Origin: Pseudoflavonifractor sp. 524-17
Lineage (GTDB): Bacteria > Bacillota > Clostridia > Oscillospirales > Oscillospiraceae
NCBI RefSeq assembly: GCF_009935845.1
Contig: NZ_QWEK01000034.1
Location: 1-42,018 of the forward strand
DNA: 42,018 bases
Direction: 5' to 3'
The notes under the pieces are model-generated. The model saw only the letters and a program-made list of their open reading frames with translations, did no database searches and had not been told where the DNA came from. This document shows positions 14,494 through 22,399 of this stretch, in pieces. How positions within the stretch are numbered: position 1 is the stretch's first letter; each line of letters opens with the position of its first letter. The translations under genes were made by a program, and so were the position numbers.

Positions 14494-14829
14494 TTATATC
14501 CCCATAGCTAAAGCTAGGGGTATTACGACACCTGTGATAACGCTTATAAAATAGGTTGTGTACTGCTCTGGAACAATCTGGTCCTGGTGGATTACACAGA
14601 AGGAGGCCTTGGGATTTCTTCTGATGGCGTCCAGCTTATGGCCGGATCTGGCGCAGTGGAAGTAGATCCGACCGCTGCCATATACGTAGCTGATGGGGAG
14701 GGCGTAGGGGTAGCCGCTGTCCCCTGCCAGAGCAAGCACGCCGGAGGTTCCGCGGTGCAGAACAGCCTCGGCCGCCTCCATGGACAGGGCTTGTTGTTTC
14801 CGGCGCATAGGTCGAAACATCAAAAACAC
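14494..14829 (-). pseudogene. pyridoxamine 5'-phosphate oxidase-like (NimA-type) flavoprotein, 3'-truncated
   Basis: The first 97 or so residues match the small FMN-binding family that includes NimA: FRPMRRKQQALS, RGTSGVLALAGDSGYPYALPISYVY, then IYFHCARSGHKLDAIRRNPKASFCVI and YTTYF. The family normally runs to about 150-160 residues. Here the similarity ends at ISVI, exactly at the TTAT where the IS left end begins (14537). The remaining 14 codons are IS sequence. The 3' half is not present at the other IS flank, so the gene is broken. Its own promoter remains upstream. Confidence 0.8.
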
Positions 14830-14877
14830 CTCAATTACAGACGATCTCGCCAGGCCCGTCAGGACTGGACTGACTGC

Positions 14878-14906
14878 AATTTATCAGACAGACCGTAAAA
14901 AGTCAA
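14878..14906 (-). promoter_or_regulatory. promoter of the truncated NimA-like gene
   Basis: On the minus strand TTGACT, a 17-base spacer and TAAATT lie about 50 bases before the start. It is divergent from the promoter at 14941-14969. Confidence 0.5.
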
Positions 14907-14940
14907 GAGAGGGGGCGGGGCAATAAATGGAGCACAATCG

Positions 14941-14969
14941 TTTACTTTTCGAGAGAAATCCGTTATACT
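14941..14969 (+). promoter_or_regulatory. promoter of the His-rich protein gene
   Basis: TTTACT, a 17-base spacer and TATACT end 29 bases before ATG 14999. The ribosome site ACAGGAGGAA lies between. Confidence 0.55.
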
Positions 14970-14998
14970 GTAAAAAACGGACAGGAGGAAGTCTTATT

Positions 14999-15481
14999 AT
15001 GAGCCAGGAATGTCACTGCGGCTGCGGCCATTCCCACCACGATCATACCCATTCCCATGGGGAAGAGTGCGCCAGGCCCGCAGGGCCGCTGACCCCTGAG
15101 ATGGAGGAATTTCTTCATCATCTGCGGCACCACCGGTTTTTGCCGGTGGCCCGTTTTCTGGTAGAGAGCAGCGTGGAGGAGGACTTTTCCGCTGTGGCCT
15201 TGGCCCCGGTGTATCTGCGCGGCCCAAAAGAGAACATGGACAGCGTCAAGGAGACGGGGGCCATGCTTACCGCCCTGGAGGAGATGGGCTACCTGACCTT
15301 GGACTATGGCTATGCGCTGTCCGGCTACCCATATACAGAGTATCGGACCAGTGCGCTGTACGATTATTTCCAGAAGACTGTGGAGGAGGCCAAAAGGATA
15401 CCTGATTTTTTGGGGGATACCCCTGTCCTAGAGCTGGGCAGTATCGCCCCAGCGGAGCAGGAGCCTGGCTCCGCTGTTTGA
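14999..15481 (+). CDS. hypothetical protein with His/Cys-rich N-terminus
   Basis: The 160-residue product starts with a metal-binding-like segment (CHCGCGHSHHDHTHSHGEEC), then an LTPEMEEFLHHLRHHRFLPVARF helix region and a globular alpha/beta part. I recognise no family with an assigned function. The N-terminus would suit zinc or nickel binding, but that is inference. ATG 14999 is chosen over an upstream in-frame start because ACAGGAGGAA lies eight bases before it. It is monocistronic with its own promoter. Confidence 0.75.
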   Translation: MSQECHCGCGHSHHDHTHSHGEECARPAGPLTPEMEEFLHHLRHHRFLPVARFLVESSVEEDFSAVALAPVYLRGPKENMDSVKETGAMLTALEEMGYLTLDYGYALSGYPYTEYRTSALYDYFQKTVEEAKRIPDFLGDTPVLELGSIAPAEQEPGSAV

Positions 15482-15686
15482 ACACTGGTTTATTCAGAAC
15501 CTGTACCAGTCGCTTTAACAAAAATCTTTGCGTCCAAAATCACCGCTGGCCACATTAAAAAGTTTGAAATACACAACGTGTTCCTGGGGATTTTTTCCGT
15601 CTCCGGCAATTTTGTCTCGCAAATCTGTAGGTTTCAGCGAATGGTACAGCTTGTAAAAGTTTAAAGAAGGAAGAGGGAATGTTGGG

Positions 15687-17111
15687 ATGATACAGCTGAT
15701 TAAGCGCGGGACTGTAGTCACCGTGGACGCACAGCGGCGGATTTTGTGGGATGGAGCCATTGCGGTGGAGGACGGCCGCATCGCCGCCGTGGGGGACAGT
15801 GGAGCGCTGGAGGGACAGTATCCCCACGCGGACCGGGTAATAGACGCCGGCGGCAAGGTGATTTTCCCCGGCTTTATCGATAACCATACCCACCTGTTCC
15901 AGACGCTGCTGAAGGGCATCGGAGACGACATGGAGCTGACGGACTGGCTGTCCCACATGATGTTCCCCGCCGCCGTCTTCCTGGAGCCGGAGGACACCTA
16001 TTACGCGGCCATGCTGGGCCTGTCTGAGGCGCTTCACAGCGGCGTCACCACTACGGTGGATTATATGCACTGCCACAGCAAGCCCGGCCTTACCGACGGC
16101 ATCTGCCGGGCGGTGAAGGAGCTGGGGGTGCGGGGCATCGTGGGCCGGGGTACCATGGACACCGGCGTGGAGTACGGTACCTGCCCCGACCTGTGCGAGA
16201 AGGTGGAGGACGTGGAGGCCGACCTGCGCCGCCTGTTCAAGACCTATCACAACACAGAGAACGGCCGGCTGAAGATCTGGGCTGCGCCCTCCTCCATGTG
16301 GTCCAACTCCGACGAAATGCTGAACATGCAGTGGCGGGTGGTCAACGAATGCGGCGGCAGCTTTACGGTCCATGTCTCTGAGACGGAGTACGCCCGGATG
16401 GCTACCCAGTGGGTCCATGGCTGCAACGACGTGGATTTGCTGGAGAAGCTGGGCATTCTGGGCCCCAACGTGCTGGCGGTTCACTGCTGCTGGGTGAACG
16501 AGAAGGATATGGAGCTGATGCGAAGCCACGGTATCAAGGTGTCCCACGATGTATGCTCCAACATGTACCTGGCTGATGGAGTGGCCCCAGTGCCCCAGAT
16601 GCTGAAAAAGGGCATCACTGTGGGCCTGGGCCTGGACGGCGCCGCCAGTAATAACGCCCAGGATATGATTGAATTGATGAAGCTGACCGCGCTCCAGCAC
16701 AAAGTAAAGACTGGGGACCCCATGGCCATCACCGCCGAGAAGGTGCTGGAACTGGCCACCATTGACGGCGCCCGCTCCATTGGCATGGAGAATGAAATTG
16801 GCTCCATTGAGACGGGCAAGCGGGCGGATCTGGTCTTCTTTGACCCTGCCGCCAGCCAGAAGTCCACCCCAATGCATAATCCGGTGTCCACGCTGGTCTA
16901 CTCCTCCGGCATGGAGAACATTACTGCCGTCATGGTGGATGGGGAGCTGGTGCTGGACCAGGGAAAGCTCACCCGTGCCAGCGACAAGGCCATTATCGCC
17001 AACGGCCAGCGGGCTGCGGAGGACCTGTGCCGCCGGGGCGGGATCTCCAACCGGCGGGAGGGCCACGTATGGGCCAGCTTTAAGGAAAAAGGACAGAGTA
17101 ACGACGCCTGA
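15687..17111 (+). CDS. amidohydrolase, atrazine chlorohydrolase/8-oxoguanine deaminase-like
   Basis: A metal-dependent deaminase or hydrolase of the amidohydrolase superfamily, 474 residues. Metal ligands are visible: H67 and H69 (IDNHTHLF), H229 (FTVHVSE), H266 (AVHCCWV) and D317 (GLGLDGAASNN). The N-terminal beta part and the C-terminal GSIETGKRADLVFFD close the composite beta domain. The GDDMELTDWL and TTTVDYMH segments place it with TRZ/ATZ enzymes acting on purine or triazine-type rings. The exact substrate cannot be read from sequence. GAAGGAAGAGGGAATG provides the ribosome site. A strong terminator follows. Confidence 0.82.
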   Translation: MIQLIKRGTVVTVDAQRRILWDGAIAVEDGRIAAVGDSGALEGQYPHADRVIDAGGKVIFPGFIDNHTHLFQTLLKGIGDDMELTDWLSHMMFPAAVFLEPEDTYYAAMLGLSEALHSGVTTTVDYMHCHSKPGLTDGICRAVKELGVRGIVGRGTMDTGVEYGTCPDLCEKVEDVEADLRRLFKTYHNTENGRLKIWAAPSSMWSNSDEMLNMQWRVVNECGGSFTVHVSETEYARMATQWVHGCNDVDLLEKLGILGPNVLAVHCCWVNEKDMELMRSHGIKVSHDVCSNMYLADGVAPVPQMLKKGITVGLGLDGAASNNAQDMIELMKLTALQHKVKTGDPMAITAEKVLELATIDGARSIGMENEIGSIETGKRADLVFFDPAASQKSTPMHNPVSTLVYSSGMENITAVMVDGELVLDQGKLTRASDKAIIANGQRAAEDLCRRGGISNRREGHVWASFKEKGQSNDA

Positions 17112-17117
17112 TAGGAA

Positions 17118-17157
17118 GTAAAATTGCGGTCTGGAAACATCCAGGCCGCAATTTTAC
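17118..17157 (+). terminator. terminator after the amidohydrolase gene
   Basis: A 17-bp stem (GTAAAATTGCGGTCTGG with its near-complement, one G-T pair) around AAACAT starts seven bases after the stop codon. The stem itself carries the T-rich arm. Confidence 0.75.
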
Positions 17158-17220
17158 TGATGGTTGGTTGCGCGTCTCGCAGGGTGCTTTTCTGAGGCTC
17201 TGAGACAAGGACCCCTGGCC

Positions 17221-17442
17221 TTACTTCCTACGAATCATTAGTTTTATAAAAACCGCAGCGATCAAAACAATCATCGTGAATATGCCGTAAACGAAAATAC
17301 TTGTATACCATGGAGCTGATTGCATCGCGTACAGATCGGGATGTGTCTTGTAATCCCAGAATATATAGATTCCATGTCCAATGAAAACGCCCACAACCGA
17401 TCCGATTATAGTATTCAGAACATGATTTACTTTTGTCCACAT
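17221..17442 (-). CDS. small two-span membrane protein, unknown
   Basis: This 73-residue protein has two hydrophobic segments (IIGSVVGVFIGHGIYIFW and IFVYGIFTMIVLIAAVFI) separated by a short YKTHPDLYAMQSAPWYTS loop. Similar small proteins are frequent in Clostridia and have no assigned role. ATGGAGGCAA upstream serves as ribosome site. The region 17221-18007 is much more AT-rich than its surroundings, which suggests acquired DNA. Confidence 0.65.
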   Translation of the reverse strand: MWTKVNHVLNTIIGSVVGVFIGHGIYIFWDYKTHPDLYAMQSAPWYTSIFVYGIFTMIVLIAAVFIKLMIRRK

Positions 17443-17532
17443 AACAAATTGCCTCCATTTCAGATTTGTTTGGAAGGTGACTGCCCGATAAATTAAAATT
17501 TTTGTGTCTAAGCCCTATAAACATGGCAGGCT

Positions 17533-18007
17533 TTATTTTATTTCGTTATAATATTTGTTTAATATTTGGGCTAAAATTTTTGGATTTTCATCATTTACAA
17601 TATGCCCCGTATTTTGAATGATTTGTAATTTAGAACCTTGAATATGTGTGTGGAAATAATATGCAGATTTAATATTAGACCTGTCCTTTTTTCCGCAAAT
17701 CAAAAGAGTGGGACATTTTATGCGGAGTACCAATTAGAACAAGTGATTTTACTTTATCGGGGAAATCCAATGTGTAATGTAATGCTAATATCCCCCCTAG
17801 CGAAATACCGCATAAGTTTATTTGTCCGTCGTGATTATTACAATATTCTTTAAATGAAGAATATAAATTATGATAACTAGCTTCTTTTCCGTTGAGAATT
17901 GAAGATAAGTTTGGACACAAAATCTCTTTATCGTGTTCCATATATGAAATTGTTTCATTCCAACTGGTTGACTTATGGCCCGAACCGTGTATCAAAATGA
18001 GTTCCAT
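17533..18007 (-). pseudogene. alpha/beta-fold hydrolase, internally deleted and frameshifted
   Basis: The first frame (18007 down to about 17720) encodes a typical alpha/beta hydrolase N-terminus: ILIHGSGHKSTSWNE, and the nucleophile elbow GISLGG, up to LVLIGTP. The second frame (down to 17533) supplies the C-terminal third: IKCPTLLICGKKDRSN, the acid region, and the catalytic His in NTGHIVND. The piece between them, about 60 residues in relatives, is missing, and the join at about 17722-17735 is out of frame. The gene is AT-rich like its small neighbour. Function is lost. Confidence 0.8.
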
Positions 18008-18145
18008 CCATTTTTCCTCTCAAAATTGAATTTGCCAAGTCAATTATAGCATACCCTGACTGTTGCATCAACATGTTTTTGTAGAAACTGCCGAAGCTGT
18101 AAAACTGCGGCACTTTTCTGAAAAGGAGACCGGGGCGCTCCACCC

Positions 18146-18174
18146 TTGCCTTCCCAGATAAACTGCGGTATACT
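18146..18174 (+). promoter_or_regulatory. promoter of the rlmI-mrnC-rqcH operon
   Basis: TTGCCT, a 17-base spacer and TATACT lie 35 bases before ATG 18209. The ribosome site is CAGGGAGG. Confidence 0.55.
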
Positions 18175-18208
18175 GATGTATTATTTGCGGCGGTGCAGGG
18201 AGGTTTTT

Positions 18209-19438
18209 ATGAAACAGGAGCGGGGATTCGCGAAATATTTTGTGACAGCTAAAGGGGAGCGGGCCATTTTGAGCGGCCACCCCTGGGTATATGACGGAGA
18301 GATAACGGAGATCCAGGGCGCCGGCGAAAACGGCGGCCTGGTGGACGTGGCCAGCAGGAAGGGGCGCTATCTGGGCACCGGCTTTCTCAGCGAGCAGTCC
18401 AGGATCCGGGTGCGGCTGATTTCCCGTAACGCCAATGACACCTTTGACGACGCCTTCTGGGCGCGGCGTGTGCGCTATGCCTGGGACTACCGAAAGACGG
18501 TGATGGGGCCGGATATTAGCTGCTGCCGGGTGATCTTTGGGGAGGCGGACGCCTTTCCTGGCCTGACGGTGGACCGATTTGGCGATGTACTGGTGACACA
18601 GACCCTGTCTCTGGGGATGGAGCGGCTGAAGCCGGTGCTCTTTCCTATCCTCGTCCGCGTCTTGAGGGAGGATGGACAGGAAATTCGGGGGATTTTTGAG
18701 CGCAACGACGTGTCAATCCGCGCCCATGAGGGGCTGGCGGAGGGGAAGGGATGGTTTTCTCTGGCGGAGTGCCCTAACCCGGGGCCGGCCCATGCAGTAA
18801 TCACGGAAAACGGGATTGAATATCAGGTGGACATAGAGAACGGACAGAAGACTGGATTTTTTCTGGACCAGAAGTACAACCGGCAGGCGGTGGCCCGGCT
18901 GGCCAGGGGACGGCGGGTGCTGGACTGCTTTACCCACACCGGCTCCTTTGCCCTCAACGCCGCCAGGGGCGGGGCGGAGCACGTCACCGCCGTGGATGTA
19001 TCCCAGGGGGCGGTGGAACTGGCCCAGGAGAACGCCCGGCGCAACGGCCTGGAGGAGAAGATGGACTTCCGCGCTGCCGACGTCTTCGACCTGCTGCCGG
19101 AGCTGGAGCGCTCCGGGGGACACCCCTATGATTTCATCATCCTGGACCCGCCCGCCTTCACCAAGAGCCGCAGGACCATTGAAAACGCGGCCCGGGGGTA
19201 CAAGGAGATCAACTACCGGGCCATGAAGCTGCTGCCCAGAGGGGGTTATCTGGCCACGTGCTCCTGCTCCCACTTCATGGACGAGACGCGATTTGTCCAG
19301 ATGCTCCAGGCCGCAGCGGCGGACACAGGGCGGGAGCTGCGGCAGATCGAGGCCCGGCAGCAGGCGCCGGACCACCCTATTTTGTGGAATGTGCCGGAGA
19401 CCAACTATCTGAAATTCTACCTGTTCCAGGTGGTTTAA
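18209..19438 (+). CDS. rlmI: class I SAM-dependent 23S rRNA m5C methyltransferase, RlmI-like
   Basis: This 409-residue enzyme probably methylates 23S rRNA cytosine (C1962 in E. coli) in the cytoplasm. An N-terminal PUA RNA-binding domain (1-80; GHPWVYDGEI, GRYLGTGFLS) is followed by the EEHI domain and a Rossmann methyltransferase. SAM and catalytic motifs are VLDCFTHTGSFAL, DVSQGAVELA, ILDPPAF and CSCSH. ATG 18209 is preferred because GGGAGG precedes it. It heads an RNA-metabolism operon with mrnC (15-base gap) and rqcH. Confidence 0.9.
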   Translation: MKQERGFAKYFVTAKGERAILSGHPWVYDGEITEIQGAGENGGLVDVASRKGRYLGTGFLSEQSRIRVRLISRNANDTFDDAFWARRVRYAWDYRKTVMGPDISCCRVIFGEADAFPGLTVDRFGDVLVTQTLSLGMERLKPVLFPILVRVLREDGQEIRGIFERNDVSIRAHEGLAEGKGWFSLAECPNPGPAHAVITENGIEYQVDIENGQKTGFFLDQKYNRQAVARLARGRRVLDCFTHTGSFALNAARGGAEHVTAVDVSQGAVELAQENARRNGLEEKMDFRAADVFDLLPELERSGGHPYDFIILDPPAFTKSRRTIENAARGYKEINYRAMKLLPRGGYLATCSCSHFMDETRFVQMLQAAAADTGRELRQIEARQQAPDHPILWNVPETNYLKFYLFQVV

Positions 19439-19453
19439 AAGGAGCGACCTATT

Positions 19454-19867
19454 ATGGACTATTTTCATCTGTCGGCCAGCCGGGACCAGATCAACGCCAT
19501 CAGCAATTTGGGTCTGGCACACCTGGGGGACGGAGTATATGAGCTGATGGTGCGCTCCTGGCTGTGCCTCCATGGGAAGGCCAGCGCCCAGAGCCTCCAC
19601 CGGGCCACGGTGCGCTATGTGGCGGCGCCGGCCCAGGCCAGGGCGGTGGAGCGTATTCTGCCCCTGCTGACCGAGGAGGAGGGGGATGTGTACCGCCGGG
19701 GGCGGAATGTGAGCCCTCACTTTGTGCCACAGAAGGCCAGCCGGGGGGAGTACCAGGCCGCCACAGGACTGGAGGCCCTCTTCGGATGGCTCTACCTCCA
19801 GGGCCGGACTGACCGGCTCAACCAGCTGTTTTTAAAGATAATGGAGGAGGATACCCCATGCCGTTAG
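19454..19867 (+). CDS. mrnC: Mini-ribonuclease III
   Basis: Mini-III is a dsRNA endonuclease that matures 23S rRNA ends in Firmicutes; it lacks the dsRNA-binding domain of RNase III. The 137-residue product has the catalytic segment LGLAHLGDGVYELMVR (D26, E30) and the second acidic helix EYQAATGLEALFGWLYLQGR. RGRNVSPHFVPQKAS is a family mark. It overlaps rqcH by ten bases (ATG 19858 inside its 3' end). It is the middle gene of the operon. Confidence 0.92.
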   Translation: MDYFHLSASRDQINAISNLGLAHLGDGVYELMVRSWLCLHGKASAQSLHRATVRYVAAPAQARAVERILPLLTEEEGDVYRRGRNVSPHFVPQKASRGEYQAATGLEALFGWLYLQGRTDRLNQLFLKIMEEDTPCR

Positions 19868-21582
19868 ACGCCATCTGTCTCTCCGCCGTGGCGGAGGAGC
19901 TGCGCGCCGCTGTAGTGGGCGGTAAAATTGATAAAATCTATCAGCCCAGCCGGGACGAGGTGATCCTGGCGGTACGGGGGCCGGCGGGGAATGTCAGGCT
20001 GCTGCTGTCCGCCAGCCCCAGCCAGCCCAGAGCCCAGCTCACCCAGCTGCCCCGGGAAAACCCCAGTACGCCGCCTATGTTCTGTATGCTGCTGCGCAAG
20101 CACCTCACCGGCGGGCGCATCCTGTCCTTGGAGCAGCCGCCCATGGAGCGCCTGCTGGACTTTCATCTGGAGACCATTGACGAGCTGGGGGACCGGGTGG
20201 AGCGCCGCCTTGTCCTGGAGTGCATGGGCCGCCGGGCCAATCTGATCCTGCTGGACCAGGAGGGGCGCATTACCGACTGCCTGCGGCGGGTGGACGGGGA
20301 TCTGTCCGCTAAGCGGCAGGTGTTGCCGGGGATGTTTTACCGCCTTCCTCCGCCTCCGGAAAGGATAAATCCTTTACAGTGTTTGCCAGAGGAGCGCCAG
20401 CGGGCGCTGGAGGATGCCTCCGGGATGCCGCTGGACAAGCTGCTGGTGGACCGGTTTTCCGGCCTGTCCCCCCTGGTGGCCCGGGAACTGGCCTTCCGGT
20501 CAGGGGAGGATCTGCCGGCCCTGGGGGCGGAGCTGGAACACCTGCTGGATAATGTAATGGAGAAACGCTTTACACCATATCTGCTGGTGCGGGACGAGAA
20601 GCCGGTGGACTTTACCTTTCTGCCCATTCTCCAGTACGGGCCGGAGACCGAGTGCCGCCGGTGGGAGAGCTTCTCCAAGCTGCTGGATGTCTACTATGAA
20701 ACCAAAGATCAGGCGGAGCGGGTGCGCCAGCGGGGACAGGATCTGCTCAAGACAGTGACCAACGCCAGGGATCGGGTGCGGCGGAAGCTGGCCCTTCAGG
20801 CCAAGGAGCTGGCGGCTACGCTGGACCGGGAGCGGCTGCGGGAGCTGGGGGACATCATTACCTCCAATCTCCATGGGATGGCGAAGGGGCAGCGGGTGCT
20901 CCATGCGGTAGACTTCTACGACCCGGAGGGGAGAGAGGTGGACATTTCCCTGGACCCCCTGCGTACACCCCAACAGAATGCGGCGAAGTATTATAAGGAC
21001 TACAACCGGGCCAAGACCGCTCAGCAGATGCTCACCCTTCAGATTGAAAAGGGAGAGGGGGAGCTGGAGTATTTAAACAGTGTGCTGGAGGCCCTCTCTT
21101 TGGCAGAGGGGGAGCGGGATTTGCAGGAGATCCGCCAGGAGCTGATTGACACCGGCTACCTGCGGCGGCAGAAGACCGCCGCCAAGCGGGAAAAGCGGGT
21201 AAGCGGAAAGCCAATGGAATTCCGATCCTCCTCCGGCCTGCGCATTTCGGTGGGCAAGAACAACAGCCAGAACGACCAGCTCACCGGCAAGCTGGCCCGC
21301 AAGGGAGATCTCTGGTTCCACACCCAGAAAATCCACGGCTCCCACGTCATCCTGTGGACGGATGGGGGGGAGGCGGACCTCCAGAGCATCCGGGAGGCGG
21401 CGGCGCTGGCCGCCTGGTTCTCCCAGGGGAGAGAGGGCAAAAAGGTGCCGGTGGACTATACGCCGGTGAAGTTTGTGAAAAAGCCGGGGGGCGCCCGGCC
21501 CGGCATGGTGGTGTACACCACCTATCAGACGGCCTATGTGGACCCGGACGGGGCGCTGGCCCGCAAGCTGCGAGTGAAATAG
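19858..21582 (+). CDS. rqcH: RqcH/NFACT ribosome quality-control protein
   Basis: RqcH binds stalled large ribosomal subunits and adds alanine tails to nascent chains. The 574-residue protein shows NFACT-N (1-180; DAICLSAVAEEL, MGRRANLILLD), a helix-hairpin part, a coiled-coil middle (about 270-440) and the NFACT-R domain (SSGLRISVGKNNSQND...DLWFHTQKIHGSHVIL). The residues that are D97-R98 in B. subtilis appear here as E97-R98 by position, without alignment. It was formerly annotated as fibronectin-binding protein. The next gene, a response regulator, starts 11 bases downstream and may be co-transcribed. Confidence 0.93.
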   Translation: MPLDAICLSAVAEELRAAVVGGKIDKIYQPSRDEVILAVRGPAGNVRLLLSASPSQPRAQLTQLPRENPSTPPMFCMLLRKHLTGGRILSLEQPPMERLLDFHLETIDELGDRVERRLVLECMGRRANLILLDQEGRITDCLRRVDGDLSAKRQVLPGMFYRLPPPPERINPLQCLPEERQRALEDASGMPLDKLLVDRFSGLSPLVARELAFRSGEDLPALGAELEHLLDNVMEKRFTPYLLVRDEKPVDFTFLPILQYGPETECRRWESFSKLLDVYYETKDQAERVRQRGQDLLKTVTNARDRVRRKLALQAKELAATLDRERLRELGDIITSNLHGMAKGQRVLHAVDFYDPEGREVDISLDPLRTPQQNAAKYYKDYNRAKTAQQMLTLQIEKGEGELEYLNSVLEALSLAEGERDLQEIRQELIDTGYLRRQKTAAKREKRVSGKPMEFRSSSGLRISVGKNNSQNDQLTGKLARKGDLWFHTQKIHGSHVILWTDGGEADLQSIREAAALAAWFSQGREGKKVPVDYTPVKFVKKPGGARPGMVVYTTYQTAYVDPDGALARKLRVK

Positions 21583-21593
21583 GGGGGAGAAGC

Positions 21594-22280
21594 GTGGAAG
21601 GATGCCGCATTTTAGTAGTAGAGGACGATCAGGACATCAACCGCCTGCTGTGTACCATTCTGGGCAACGCGGGGTATACCTGCCGCCCGGCCTTTTCCGG
21701 CAGCGAGGCGGAGCTGTGGGCGGGGCAGTACAGCTATGACCTGATTTTGCTGGATCTGATGCTCCCTGGCCTGACGGGGGAGGAGTTTATCCAGCGCCTG
21801 CGGAAGAAAAAGACCATGCCTGTCATTGTCCTGTCCGCCAAGGCGGGACTGGAGGACCGGGTGAACGTGCTCCGCCTGGGGGCAGACGACTTCATCCCCA
21901 AGCCCTTTGATAACGCCGAGGTGCTGGCCCGGGTGGAGGCCCAGCTGCGCCGGTACAAGGAGTTCTCCGGCGGCGGCAGCGGCAGTGTGCTGACGTACGG
22001 GGATCTGACTGTGGACCGGGAGAGCATTACCGTCACCGCGGGGGAGAAAGCAGTGCCCCTCACCGCCCGGGAGTTTGAGATTCTGGCCCTGCTGATCAGC
22101 CACCCCAAGAAGGTCTATACCCGGGAGCAGATTTACGAACAGGTGTGGGGCGGGGAGTATATGGGGGACGACAACACGGTAAACGTCCACATCTCCAACC
22201 TGCGCTCCAAGCTGGCCAAGGCCAATCCCAGGGAGTATATCAAGACCGTGTGGGGCATCGGCTTTAAAATGGCGGACTGA
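21594..22280 (+). CDS. OmpR-family response regulator of an ABC-transporter locus
   Basis: The 228-residue regulator has a receiver domain with the acidic pocket (VVEDD) and phospho-acceptor D54 (LILLDLMLPG), LSAK and PKPFDNAEVL. A winged-helix DNA-binding domain follows, with LTAREFEILALL and NVHISNLRSKL, ending TVWGIGFKM. GTG 21594 follows AGGGGGGAG. The partner is probably the kinase at 24911, separated by three ABC genes. The whole resembles peptide-antibiotic sensing and export modules, and the regulator likely controls the promoter at about 22310-22357. Confidence 0.9.
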   Translation: MEGCRILVVEDDQDINRLLCTILGNAGYTCRPAFSGSEAELWAGQYSYDLILLDLMLPGLTGEEFIQRLRKKKTMPVIVLSAKAGLEDRVNVLRLGADDFIPKPFDNAEVLARVEAQLRRYKEFSGGGSGSVLTYGDLTVDRESITVTAGEKAVPLTAREFEILALLISHPKKVYTREQIYEQVWGGEYMGDDNTVNVHISNLRSKLAKANPREYIKTVWGIGFKMAD

Positions 22281-22333
22281 GGAGAATCCGTCAGACATCA
22301 GGTTTTAAACATTCTTAATCTTTGCTTTAGGAT

Positions 22334-22357
22334 GGTTTGCAAACCGATGGCTATAAT
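22334..22357 (+). promoter_or_regulatory. promoter of the ABC transporter genes with 12-bp palindrome
   Basis: A perfect palindrome GGTTTGCAAACC (22334-22345) lies just before a perfect TATAAT (22352-22357). No good -35 box is present at 17 bases, which suits an activator-dependent promoter. Direct-repeat-like CTTAAT and CTTTAG, 11 bases apart, lie just upstream and could bind the OmpR-type regulator. Confidence 0.5.
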
Positions 22358-22399
22358 GGCACCATAGCAAAGGCAAAAAAACAGAAAGGTGGATGCCAG

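Larger units (their letters stand above)
12779..14536 (-). mobile_element. IS200/IS605-family insertion sequence with tnpA and tnpB
   Basis: A 1758-bp element is read on the minus strand: left-end hairpin (14500-14520), tnpA, tnpB, right-end hairpin (12788-12807) and the right cleavage site TCAA (minus strand, 12779-12782). The tetranucleotide GAAT lies directly 5' of the right hairpin, the same guide/cleavage pair known from ISHp608. The left boundary is inferred at a TTAT (minus strand, 14537-14540), with AATA as guide 5' of the left hairpin. Both hairpins share a GGCTTTAGC-like core. Such elements make no target duplication. Both proteins look intact, so the element may be active. Confidence 0.88.

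Noticed and set aside
15482-15686. Purine riboswitch before the amidohydrolase
   Set aside because: No conserved purine aptamer core or paired stems were found in the leader.
15555-17066. 503-codon minus-strand open frame
   Set aside because: It is antisense to the amidohydrolase, which has all metal ligands; the antisense product is His/Gly-rich low-complexity sequence.
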